Source of the DNA: DATBSL01 sp963729875
Lineage (GTDB): Bacteria > Acidobacteriota > Vicinamibacteria > Fen-336
Length of the DNA stretch: 64,000 bases
NCBI GenBank assembly: GCA_963729875.1
Contig: CAVSPR010000004.1
Span: 620,001 to 684,000 of the forward strand
Reading direction: 5' to 3'
In this document: positions 7,952-15,980 of the stretch, one piece after another
Numbering within the stretch: the stretch's first letter is position 1
Layout of the letters: each line of letters begins with the position of its first letter
Notes under the pieces: generated by a model
Told to the model about the DNA's origin: nothing
The model's input: only the letters and a program-made list of their open reading frames with translations
Database searches by the model: none
Position numbers and translations under genes: made by a program

Positions 7952-9259
7952 TCAGGCGAACCGGGCGGGCACGGTGTAGGGCTCGCGGTACTCGCGCGTC
8001 AGCATGCGGTCGGCCTCGGCGTCGCCCTTGAACCTCTCCTGGGCCGGGTCGAAGTGCAGCACGCGCCCCAGGCGGTAGGCGATGTTCCCGAGGTGCGCAA
8101 GGGCCGAGGAAAGGTGCCCCGTCTCGGGCGGGCCGTTGAGGACCTTTTCGTCGCGCTTGCGGACGGCCTCGACGAAGTTGGCGAAGTGGTTCCCGCCGGC
8201 GTCACCGCTCGGGCCCGGCTCGCGCTTCTGGCCCAGGAAGACCTCGTACTTGCCGTAGCCCTTCACGACCAGGTAGCCCTCGGAGCCGTAGAAGATGTTC
8301 CCGACGCCGGCGCCGTCCTCGAGGTTCGTGCACCAGGGCCGCACCTCGAACTGGATCAGCTTGCGTCTCCTCCGGGTAGTGGTAGAGCGTCGAGAGCGTC
8401 TCCGGCGTCTCCTTGTCGTCGTCGAACAGGAACTTTCCCCCCATCGCGGTGATCGTCTCCGGCAGGCCCACGCCCAGCCCCCACAGGCAGAGGTCGGTCT
8501 CGTGGATCCCCTGGTTGCCGACGTCGCCGTTGCCGAAATCCCAGTGCCAGTGCCAGTTGTAGTGGACGTGGTCGCGGCTGAAGGGCCGGAAGGGCGCCGG
8601 GCCGAGCCAGAGGTCGTAGTCGAGGGCGGCGGGGACGGGCTCGACCGCCTTGCGGCCGATGTCCGGGCGCCAGCGGTAGACGAGGCCGCGCGCCATGTAG
8701 ACGTTGCCGATCGTCCCCTTCCGCAGGTGCTGGACGGCTTCCTGGATGGCCACCGAGCTGCGGAGCTGGACGCCGTGCTGCACGATGCGGCGGTAGTGCC
8801 GGGCCGCCTCGACGAGGCGCCGTCCCTCCCAGACGTTGTGCGAGCCGGCTTCTCGACGTAGACGTCCTTGCCCGCCTGGCAGGCCCAGATCGCGGCCAGG
8901 GCGTGCCAGTGGTTGGGGGTCGCGACCGAGACGACGTCGATCTCCTTGTCCTCGAAGACGCGCCGGAGGTCCTTCTCGGTCCTGACGGGCCGGGCGTACT
9001 TCTGCTGGAACTCCGCCGCGCGCTTCGCGAGGAGATCCCCGTCGGGGTCGCACAGCGTCGCCACCTCGACGCCCGGAAGCTCCATGAGCTCCTCGATGTG
9101 GCTCTTGCCGCGCCCGTTCACGCCGAGCACGGCGGCGCGGATGCGGTCGTTCGCGCCGAAGGCCGACCTCGGCACGAGGGTCGGCGCGGCGGCGACGACG
9201 GCCGCCCCGGCGGCGTTCCTGATGAAGTCTCTGCGCGTCACGTCGGGCTTCTCGTCCAT
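7952..9259 (-). CDS. Gfo/Idh/MocA family oxidoreductase, Tat-exported (frame broken twice)
   Basis: Read from the ATG at 9259 the protein begins with a twin-arginine signal (DVTRRDFIRNAAG). The NAD-binding region follows (AAVLGVNGRGKSHI, TPNHWHALAA, VYVEKP). Near 8852 the frame is lost just after VEKP. The expected continuation GSHNVWEGRRLVEAARHY resumes one frame over and runs to about 8365, where the original frame returns at KLIQFEVRPW and continues to the stop. Restoring one G near 8852 and the frame near 8365 would give one ~435-aa enzyme of normal length. These proteins oxidise or reduce sugars and cyclitols with NAD(P). Because the protein is conserved on both sides of each break, read errors are likelier than decay. 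Confidence 0.85.
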   Translation of the reverse strand: MDEKPDVTRRDFIRNAAGAAVVAAAPTLVPRSAFGANDRIRAAVLGVNGRGKSHIEELMELPGVEVATLCDPDGDLLAKRAAEFQQKYARPVRTEKDLRRVFEDKEIDVVSVATPNHWHALAAIWACQAGKDVYVEKPARTTSGRDGASSRRPGTTAASCSTASSSAARWPSRKPSSTCGRGRSATSTWRAASSTAGARTSAARRSSPSPPPSTTTSGSARRPSGPSAATTSTTTGTGTGISATATSATRGSTRPTSACGGWAWACRRRSPRWGESSCSTTTRRRRRRSRRSTTTRRRRKLIQFEVRPWCTNLEDGAGVGNIFYGSEGYLVVKGYGKYEVFLGQKREPGPSGDAGGNHFANFVEAVRKRDEKVLNGPPETGHLSSALAHLGNIAYRLGRVLHFDPAQERFKGDAEADRMLTREYREPYTVPARFA

Positions 9260-9273
9260 GGGAGTCTCCTGGA

Positions 9274-10230
9274 TCAGGGTGCGAGGCGCGCGGCGACGTC
9301 GTGGCCCATCTGCCGCAGCAGCATGAGGGACAGGGCCCGCTCGAAGTGGAAGAGCGGCTGGAAGACGGTCTGCATCACGACCGGGAGGAAGCCGAGGCAG
9401 CAGGTGAGGCAGCCGCCGATCACGACGACGAGCCCGGTCGCGACCACGACGAGCAGCTTGAGGAGCAGGTAGAGGACGAAAGCGCCGGGCTGCGCGACGA
9501 CCAGCGACTCGAGCCGGCGAGCCGCGCCGCCGCAGGGCAAGCCCGTGGCGAGCTGGAGCGGAGCCACGAAGTCCCGCAAGGCGAGGCCGGCGAGCCCGAG
9601 CAGCGGGAGGGCGAGCGCGAGGAGGGCTAGCACCGGGACCATCGCGGCCACCATCAGCCAGCCGCCCGTCCCCTGCAACCGGCCGGCGACGAAGGCAAGC
9701 ACCGTCACGACCACGAGGCCGCCGGCGAACAGCATCGTGAAGACGATGGCGAGCGTGATCCCGAGGCTCCAGCCGAAGTAGGAGGAGGCCGCGGCCGCGT
9801 GCTGCCGCCAAGGCCGGCTCACCTCCACCCGCCCCGTGGCGACCGCGTCCGCGTACATGAAGACCCCACGCGCGTTCACCCACAGCACGACCGCGGCCAG
9901 CAGGCCGAAGACGAGGAGCCCGAGCACCGCGCCGAGGGCGACGAGGGTGGCGTGGGCCGCGAGCCACTCGGAGGCGCGCTGCAGCCAGGCACCGACGTGG
10001 GCGAAGTCGGGGGGCCACCCGCCTGGGCCGCCCGGCCCGTGGCCGCCCCCACCGCCGCTCGAGCCTCCGCCGCCGCGGAACGTGCGGCCGCACTGGTCGA
10101 GGGAGGCCAGCAGGCCGAGCACGAGCCACTTCTCCGGCCGAACCGGGAACAGCTGGCTCCGGGTGTGGTGATAGGCAGCACGGGCCGCGTCGACCGGCGA
10201 AACCGTCACGGCGAGCGGCGGGGTGGCCAT
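9274..10230 (-). CDS. Polytopic membrane protein with Gly-rich cytosolic loop
   Basis: A 318-aa integral membrane protein with about five or six hydrophobic helices: near residues 35-45, 95-118, 155-185, 190-225 and 255-290. A striking glycine run (RGGGGSSGGGGGHGPGG) lies after CGRTF near residue 50. A good ribosome-binding site (GGAGG) precedes the ATG at 10230. It resembles the broad group of DUF7544/DUF4013-like membrane proteins, but I cannot name it. It lies 14 bp upstream of the oxidoreductase gene, and a distant look-alike (membrane protein of similar length and style) is found at 58654-59604. Confidence 0.75.
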   Translation of the reverse strand: MATPPLAVTVSPVDAARAAYHHTRSQLFPVRPEKWLVLGLLASLDQCGRTFRGGGGSSGGGGGHGPGGPGGWPPDFAHVGAWLQRASEWLAAHATLVALGAVLGLLVFGLLAAVVLWVNARGVFMYADAVATGRVEVSRPWRQHAAAASSYFGWSLGITLAIVFTMLFAGGLVVVTVLAFVAGRLQGTGGWLMVAAMVPVLALLALALPLLGLAGLALRDFVAPLQLATGLPCGGAARRLESLVVAQPGAFVLYLLLKLLVVVATGLVVVIGGCLTCCLGFLPVVMQTVFQPLFHFERALSLMLLRQMGHDVAARLAP

Positions 10231-10283
10231 CGGGGCCTCCTGCGGGTCGGCGGCAGTCTACACCCGGCCCGGCGGGGTGGGGA

Positions 10284-11021
10284 CTACGGTTGCCGCAGCT
10301 CGACCAGGACGTCGCTCGTCTCGCCCCTGACGACGTCGACCTCGCGGCGGGCAACCTCGAAGCCGGGCCGGACCAGCTCGATCGAGTGGCGGCCGGAACG
10401 CAGGGTGAGGAACTTCGTCTCGCGGCCGTTCCCCCAGAACTCGTCGTCCACGTACACCGAGGCATCCTCCGGCCTCACCTCGAGCCGGACCCGGCCCGTG
10501 TCGCGGTTCGAGTCGAGTGGACGGGGAGCGCGGTAGGCGCTGTCGTCGCCGTACCCCGGACCTGCCGCGGGAGCCTCGTCCCGATAGCCGTAGTACGAAA
10601 CGTCGTAGCTCGGCGAGTAGTAGCCGTAGGGCCACCAACCGGAGGAGTAGTACGGCCAGCCGAGGTAGAGCGACGCGTTCCAGTAGGGACGGTAGTAGCC
10701 GTAACCGTAGCCGTAACCGTAGTGGCCGCGGTAAGCGGGCGCGTAATGGCCACCGTAGCGCGGCTGGTAGTAGTACCTGCCCGTACCGGCCCCGGGGTGG
10801 CGGGCCGCGGCGACACCGCCGCGAGGCGCGTACCCGGGATGAGCGGGCGCGCTGCCTCGGGGGACCGCGTAGGACCCCCCGGAGTGTCCTCCGACACCGG
10901 GACGCATCCCGCCCTGGGGGCGTCCTCCTCCCCCTCGATGTGAAGCCTGTGCTCGCAGAGGCTGTCCGGCGAGGGCCATCACCGCCGTCAGAGCCAGGAT
11001 CAGCGCACGATTCGCGGACAT
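10284..11021 (-). CDS. Secreted Gly/Tyr-rich protein with C-terminal PEGA domain
   Basis: A 245-aa protein with a signal peptide (LILALTAVMALAG, cleavage near RAQA), a long Gly/Tyr/Pro-rich middle with repeated YGYGYGY-like stretches, and a C-terminal PEGA domain of about 70 residues (VRLEVRPEDASVYVDDEFWG ... GRHSIELVRPGFE). PEGA domains are small beta-sandwiches found on surface proteins. The repetitive middle suggests an extended, surface-exposed or cell-wall-associated region. A GGAGG ribosome-binding site supports the start. No enzyme motif is present and function is unknown. Confidence 0.8.
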   Translation of the reverse strand: MSANRALILALTAVMALAGQPLRAQASHRGGGGRPQGGMRPGVGGHSGGSYAVPRGSAPAHPGYAPRGGVAAARHPGAGTGRYYYQPRYGGHYAPAYRGHYGYGYGYGYYRPYWNASLYLGWPYYSSGWWPYGYYSPSYDVSYYGYRDEAPAAGPGYGDDSAYRAPRPLDSNRDTGRVRLEVRPEDASVYVDDEFWGNGRETKFLTLRSGRHSIELVRPGFEVARREVDVVRGETSDVLVELRQP

Positions 11022-11108
11022 GGACGCCTCCAGACGAGACTCGCTCCGTTCACAGTAGCGCCGAACCAGGGCCGGGACAAGAGCTTCGCGATCGATCTCG
11101 GCGACGCG

Positions 11109-12743
11109 CTACCAGCTCTTCATGATCTCCCCGAAGCACTCGAGCCCGCTCGGGATCACGGCACCGTATCCGTGGCCGGGCTTCGACCATGCGCCGGCCA
11201 GATAGAGGTTCTTGATCGGCGTGCCGTGGCCGACGCGCACCGACCCGGAGTTGTTCACCGTCTGGTCCCAGCCGTAGATCGCTCCCCGGTGGTGGCCCGT
11301 GTAGCGTACGTTCGTCAGGGGAGTCCCGATCTCCATGACCTCGATCGCCGACGAGAGGCCGGGGAGCAAGATCTTCTCGGCTCTCCGAATCAGGAGCTCG
11401 GCGATGCGCTCCTTCTCCTTGCGGTACTCCCGCTTCTCGCCGGCCTGGTAGTCTCTCGCGAACCTCTCCCAGTGGTCGTAACCCTGCAGGGCCATGATGT
11501 TGATGGTGTTCTTGCCGGCAGGAGAGTAGGTGTCGTAGATGTTGTCGTAGAGGGTCACGAACACCCCGCCGTTCTCGACGTCGGCGTTGAGGGCGCCCGC
11601 ATAGCTCGAGTCCGGGTCGTACGAGGGCTCGTAGAAGACCTCGGAGTCGACGATGCCCAGCTTCTTGACGAGGTCCTGCTTGAGACCCAGGAACACCTGG
11701 AAGCTGGAGAGGCTCACGCTGTATTGACGGCACCGGGCCAGGTAGTCCGCCACGAGTGCCTGATCGTCGATCATCTGGCCGAGCGTGGCGAACGGGCTGG
11801 CATTGGAGACCACGACCCTCGCCGAGTACTTCCTGCCGTCGGCGGTGGCCACGCCGGATGCGACTCCGTTCGTCGCCAGTATCTTCTCGACCTTCGTGCG
11901 CAGGAGTATCTTGCCGCCCCGGCTCTCGACGAGCCGGGCGAAGGCGTCGCTGACGTCCTGGGAGCGTCCCCTCGGATAGAACCCGCCCCCGCTCAGGTAT
12001 CCCAGGAAGGGCAGCGCGTAGTAGAAGCAGGAGAGCCTCGAGGGCGGGAGGCCGTAGTACCCCCACTGGCTCGACAGGACCGTCTTCAGCCTGGGGTCCT
12101 TGACCCGTGAGTCCATCATCTGTCCCCAGGTGGATTGATGGAACCTGGCGAGCTGCGGGAAGTCCACCGGGAACCGGCCCATGTCGACCTGCCCCTTCGC
12201 GTTCTGGAGGCGGTTGATGTCGCCGGCCAGGCGCGTCATGTCGTCGAAGAGCCCGGCGATCCCCGCCTTCTCCTCGGGGAAGAGGGAGCTCAGGGTGGCC
12301 ACGAAGGCGGCGGGATCCCGCTGCCGGACCCGGATGTCGTGGTCAGGGTAGATGGCGCGGAACAGGTGCGGGTGCAGCTTGAACTCGACGTCCGTGATCT
12401 CGGCGAAGCCCGGGATCAGGTTGAAGACGCCATCGCGCTGGCCGACCGTCGTCGAGTGCAGGGAGACGTCGAAGGTGAAGCCGCCGGGACGCGAGAATGC
12501 CGTGGCGAAGCCGCCGACCTTGTCGTGCTGCTCGATCACGAGAGGCTTGAACCCCTGTCGCGCGAAGGCGGCGGCGCAGGACAACCCCCCGAGCCCGGAG
12601 CCGATGACGACGGCATCGTAGTCGCGTGCGCCTCGGGTGGAGGACGGGCCGGTCGGGAGCGCCTGCCAGTCGATCGCGGGCGCGGCAAACGCGCCGGCCA
12701 GCCTCTCGAGGAACTCTCGGCGGGGGAGCGTGGACGAGTTCAT
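11109..12743 (-). CDS. FAD-dependent phytoene desaturase/carotenoid isomerase-like oxidoreductase, Tat signal
   Basis: The start ATG at 12743 follows GAGGTGA and gives a 544-aa protein opening with a twin-arginine motif (LPRREFLERL). A Rossmann FAD-binding site follows (VVIGSGLGGLSCAAAF ... VIEQHDKVGG), and the C-terminal flavin motif is LYLAGAWSKPGHGYGAVIPSG. This is the CrtI/CRTISO superfamily. An exported member is unusual, because carotenoid enzymes normally act at the cytoplasmic membrane, so the substrate may be something else. Its start is 2 nt after the stop of the DUF6599-like gene, so it is translationally coupled with that gene and with DUF362 before it. Confidence 0.85.
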   Translation of the reverse strand: MNSSTLPRREFLERLAGAFAAPAIDWQALPTGPSSTRGARDYDAVVIGSGLGGLSCAAAFARQGFKPLVIEQHDKVGGFATAFSRPGGFTFDVSLHSTTVGQRDGVFNLIPGFAEITDVEFKLHPHLFRAIYPDHDIRVRQRDPAAFVATLSSLFPEEKAGIAGLFDDMTRLAGDINRLQNAKGQVDMGRFPVDFPQLARFHQSTWGQMMDSRVKDPRLKTVLSSQWGYYGLPPSRLSCFYYALPFLGYLSGGGFYPRGRSQDVSDAFARLVESRGGKILLRTKVEKILATNGVASGVATADGRKYSARVVVSNASPFATLGQMIDDQALVADYLARCRQYSVSLSSFQVFLGLKQDLVKKLGIVDSEVFYEPSYDPDSSYAGALNADVENGGVFVTLYDNIYDTYSPAGKNTINIMALQGYDHWERFARDYQAGEKREYRKEKERIAELLIRRAEKILLPGLSSAIEVMEIGTPLTNVRYTGHHRGAIYGWDQTVNNSGSVRVGHGTPIKNLYLAGAWSKPGHGYGAVIPSGLECFGEIMKSW

Positions 12744-12745
12744 GG

Positions 12746-13680
12746 TCACCTCGCAGGCGGCTCCTCGGCGAGGCCCAGCCTCAGCTCGATGCGGGCCTCT
12801 CCCAGCAGGACCTCTCCGTACGCCCTGGAGTAGTCGCGGAAGACGAGGCGCGAGGCCGTCCGCGAGAGCGGCCGGATCTCGCGGGTCGAGGTGCGCCTCG
12901 ACGTGCTCGAAGGCCCGGCGCGCCGTCGCGCCGTCGGCGTACGGCACGACGACGAGCGTGAAGCGGCGCCCCGCCGGACCCTGGTACCCGGCCGCGGCGG
13001 CGGTCACGCGCCCGCCGAGCTGCAGGATGTCGTCCTCGCCGAGCTGGATGAACGACTGCAGCGCGAGCGGCCCCCGGATCAGCCGTCTCGGAGCCCGGCA
13101 CGCGGCCGTCCGTTCGGCAGCAGGTCGAGGGCGCCGACCGGCTCGGGCGCCGGCAGCCGCGGCGCGAGGGCGCGGGCGAAGGCCACGAGGTCCGCGGCCC
13201 GCTCCGCGCGTCCGGAGAGGTTCTCGATCACGACGTAGAACCCGCCCTGCACGCGCCAGCAGCTCGTGGCGACCGGCGGTGTGCCGGAGGTCGAGGCCGG
13301 GGGCCGGCGTCTCGTCGCCGCAACGCGCGAGGTAGATGCCGAGGGCCGCCGCGGCGTCGCGCATGGCGTAGAGGTCGACGACGATCTCGTCTGCGCCGAG
13401 CGCGTAGCTCTGGACCGTCACGCGCTCGAAGCCGTGCTCGAAGAAGATCTCGGCGCCCCCGTCGATCAGCTCGTACAGCTCGGGGCCCGAGTAGACGCGG
13501 CACGGGCTCGGCGCGCCTCCAGCCCGGGACGACCTCGTCGGCGGGCAGCAGCTCCTCGTCGCCGCGCCGCGCGTCGGACCCGGCTCGCGCGGCCGCTGCC
13601 GGCGCGACGACGGCCGCCAGCGCGGCGACCGTCGCGATGGCCCGCGCGAGGGCCGCGGCCGCCGCGGCCCGACGCTTCAC
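12746..13680 (-). CDS. DUF6599-like exported protein (frame broken about four times)
   Basis: The GTG at 13680 overlaps the stop of the DUF362 gene (GTGA). After a signal-like N-terminus comes DEELLPADEVVPGWRRAEP. Then, in a second frame after about 13503, SGPELYELIDGGAEIFFEHG and FERVTVQSYALGADEIVVDL. In a third frame from about 13270, VQGGFYVVIENLSG. Then back to RLIRGPLALQSFIQLGEDDI (from about 13100), and finally a fourth break near 12870 leading to the stop at 12746. These blocks in order match the DUF6599 family, whose function is unknown. Position between DUF362 and a Tat flavoprotein suggests a shared periplasmic redox role (inference). Confidence 0.65.
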
Positions 13681-14891
13681 GCCCGCACCTCCACGAGGTC
13701 GATCTTCTCCGGCGTCGCGACGCCGAGGCCGAGCTTCTCCGCGTAGTACAGGTACTCGGTGAAGCGCGGGTGCTCGTTCGTCGTCACGCCCATCGCCTTG
13801 CGCTTCGCGACCAGCTCGCGGTGGCCGGTCATGTCGAGGGCGAAGGGATCGGTCGCGAAGTAGAGCGACGCGTTCGGGTAGACGAACTTCTCGTTCTTGT
13901 CGGGCCCGCCCTCGTACTGGCCGCGGATCCCGTCGATCAAGCTCAGCACCAGCTTGTCGCGGACGACCGGCGCCGCGAGCACCTCCGTGCAGACCTTGAA
14001 GAAGAGGGGCTGGTGCAGGCGGCCGGTGTTGCAGATCGCGCCGTAGCCCAGGTTCTTCGTCGCCATCGAGACGCCGTTGCCCGTGTTCTTGAAGGCGGCC
14101 ACGTTGACGATCTTCGTCAGCCGCTGCGTGAGGAGCTTCCCGAAGAAGGACTTCTCGCCGGTGAACACGTGCTGGTTGTGGTAGAACGCGTCGTCCGCGT
14201 AGCCGCGCACGCTCTTCCCCACGACGCCCTTCGCCAGGTAGAAGACCTCCTGGTCGAAGTTGGCGCTCCGAGACGTGGCTGCCGTCGGCGGCCCGCCAGC
14301 TCGTCCCTCCCTCCGACTCGTCCATCGTCTGCAGGCCCTCGATGCGGATGCCCGGGAAGCGCTCGGGCGTGTAGCCGGCCTCCTTCAGCATGTGCTCGAA
14401 GCGGTCCCAGATGACGATGTTCTTCTGCGGGAGCCCGCTCTCGGCGAGCCAGGCGACGAGCGCCTCCACCGTCTCGGGCTTCGTGTGGATGAGCGGCGGC
14501 CCGACCGGGTTGACCTTGATCCCGACCACGTCGTCGCGGCGAGAAGAAGAGGCGAGAAGCTGTCCTTCATCCTCTTGCCGGTCAGCGTGCGGATCCCCTT
14601 CTCGACCATCTCCGCGGCGACCTTCGCGTCCACCCGCTCGTCGCGCAGCACGCGCGCGTCCGTGACCTTGACGACACGGCCCGGGAAGAGGCCGGGAAGG
14701 GACAGGCGGGTGCGCGGGACCTTCAGGAAGTCGCCGATGTTCGTCTCGGTCGCGGCCGGCTTCTCTTCGCCGGAGGCCGGAACGCCCAGCACGAGGCCGC
14801 CGACCGCGGCCGCGCCGACGGCGGCGGCACGCACGAAACCACGGCGATCGATGCTCGAGGTCGTCGGCATCGTGCGGTAGCCATGACGCAT
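13677..14891 (-). CDS. DUF362 domain protein, Tat signal (frame broken twice)
   Basis: The ATG at 14891 is preceded by GAGGAGGG. The N-terminus carries a Tat signal (SSIDRRGFVRAAAVGAAAVGG). A DUF362-type body follows in three frames: GRVVKVTDARVLRDERVDAK; then, after a break near 14545, DVVGIKVNPVGPPLIHTKP and NIVIWDRFEHMLKEAGY; then, after a break near 14270, VVGKSVRGYADDAFYHNQHV to the stop. DUF362 proteins are often associated with Fe-S or flavoprotein redox chemistry, but no reaction is established. Without the two breaks the length is about 404 residues, normal for the family. It heads an operon with the DUF6599-like and desaturase-like genes. Confidence 0.75.
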
Positions 14892-15015
14892 GATGGCCCT
14901 CCTCTCGCGAGCGCGCGCGAGCGTTTGCCGGCACGCTACTCCCCGGGGCCGAGCCACGGTCAAGGACCGGCTCCCGCGGCGGCCCCTGGATGGCGCGATG
15001 GCGCGATCCGGGTTG

Positions 15016-15045
15016 TTGACACCCTGCGTCGCGGTTTGGCAGCAT
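15016..15045 (+). promoter_or_regulatory. Candidate sigma-70 promoter of the 15126 gene
   Basis: TTGACA at 15016-15021 is followed, 18 bp later, by CAGCAT at 15040-15045, 81 bp before the ATG at 15126. The -35 is perfect but the -10 is weak. Confidence 0.4.
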
Positions 15046-15125
15046 TCGCCCACTCGATCCCCAGCTGAGAAGCCTGGCCCAGCCGGTCCCCCGCGCTCCG
15101 TTCGAGAGGAAGTGAGGAGGTTGGC

Positions 15126-15980
15126 ATGTCACGAGCCGGTCGTGTCGTGGTCGTCGGGTTGGCGGTGGGGCTCGGGTTGGCCGCCGATTCCACCGGCGGG
15201 GTCAAGGCTCGGCGGTGCAAGAGGGATTTCCCGACCTTCAGCAAGTGTCCGGTGCACACGGGAGAGGTGGCGAGCAGCGACTCCCTCGTGTTCACGGCCC
15301 AAAGGTCGAACGCCACCTTGACCTTCCTGGCCTGCGACGACAGGTTTGGGGCGCCCCCCGACGGGAGCAGCTCGATCGACCTCTCGATCGACGACCTCAT
15401 CGTGGTCGACCGCGCGTTCTTCAACGCCAACCTCATCCCGTACCCCGGAGATCGCCCGGAGGACCTCGAGGCCTATCGGGTCGATCGCTCGACCGACGCC
15501 TGCTACAACAACAACCCCCCGGTCGCCGAGGTCTTCCGCCGGGAGGCCGCCACGGCGCCGTCGGCGACGATGCCTCTATACGAGCGCTTCGAGGGCTCGT
15601 CGAGGGGTTGGACGCTCGTCAATGCCACCTTCGGCCTCGAGGACCTCGACCCGCCGGACGATACGAACAACCCCGCACTGAATTCACGAAGCCGCTCGCT
15701 GATCCTCGCCCGCAGCCAGCGCGATGGCCAGCCAGGCAACTTGTGCTCCATGGCCAGCGTGAGGCTGAGCCGCCTGGTCCGCAATCGCGAGTACGTGATC
15801 GACTTCACGTGGTTCGCCGCCGGATTCGTCGACGACGGGCAGGACACCGGGCAGTACATCCTCACGGTCGCGGTCGACGACGAGTCCCCGGTGCCCAGCG
15901 GCCCGGCGACGCGCTCCCTTCCGCTCGGCGGCCGGTCACCAGTCCTTTCCACGCTGCCGTCACGGTCCCCGACGCGCTGA
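15126..15980 (+). CDS. Hypothetical secreted protein
   Basis: A 284-aa protein with an excellent ribosome-binding site (GAGGAGG) and a hydrophobic N-terminal signal (VVVVGLAVGLGLAA). The second half (YERFEGSSRGWTLVNATFG, then VRLSRLVRNREYVIDFTWFAAG) reads like a beta-sandwich carbohydrate-binding or adhesion domain. Several cysteines (RRCKRDF, SKCPV, FLACDD, DACYNNN, NLCSM) would allow disulfides outside the cytoplasm. I recognise no family. Its last 21 bp overlap the convergent TPR-CHAT gene, so the final residues may be shifted. Confidence 0.65.
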   Translation: MSRAGRVVVVGLAVGLGLAADSTGGVKARRCKRDFPTFSKCPVHTGEVASSDSLVFTAQRSNATLTFLACDDRFGAPPDGSSSIDLSIDDLIVVDRAFFNANLIPYPGDRPEDLEAYRVDRSTDACYNNNPPVAEVFRREAATAPSATMPLYERFEGSSRGWTLVNATFGLEDLDPPDDTNNPALNSRSRSLILARSQRDGQPGNLCSMASVRLSRLVRNREYVIDFTWFAAGFVDDGQDTGQYILTVAVDDESPVPSGPATRSLPLGGRSPVLSTLPSRSPTR

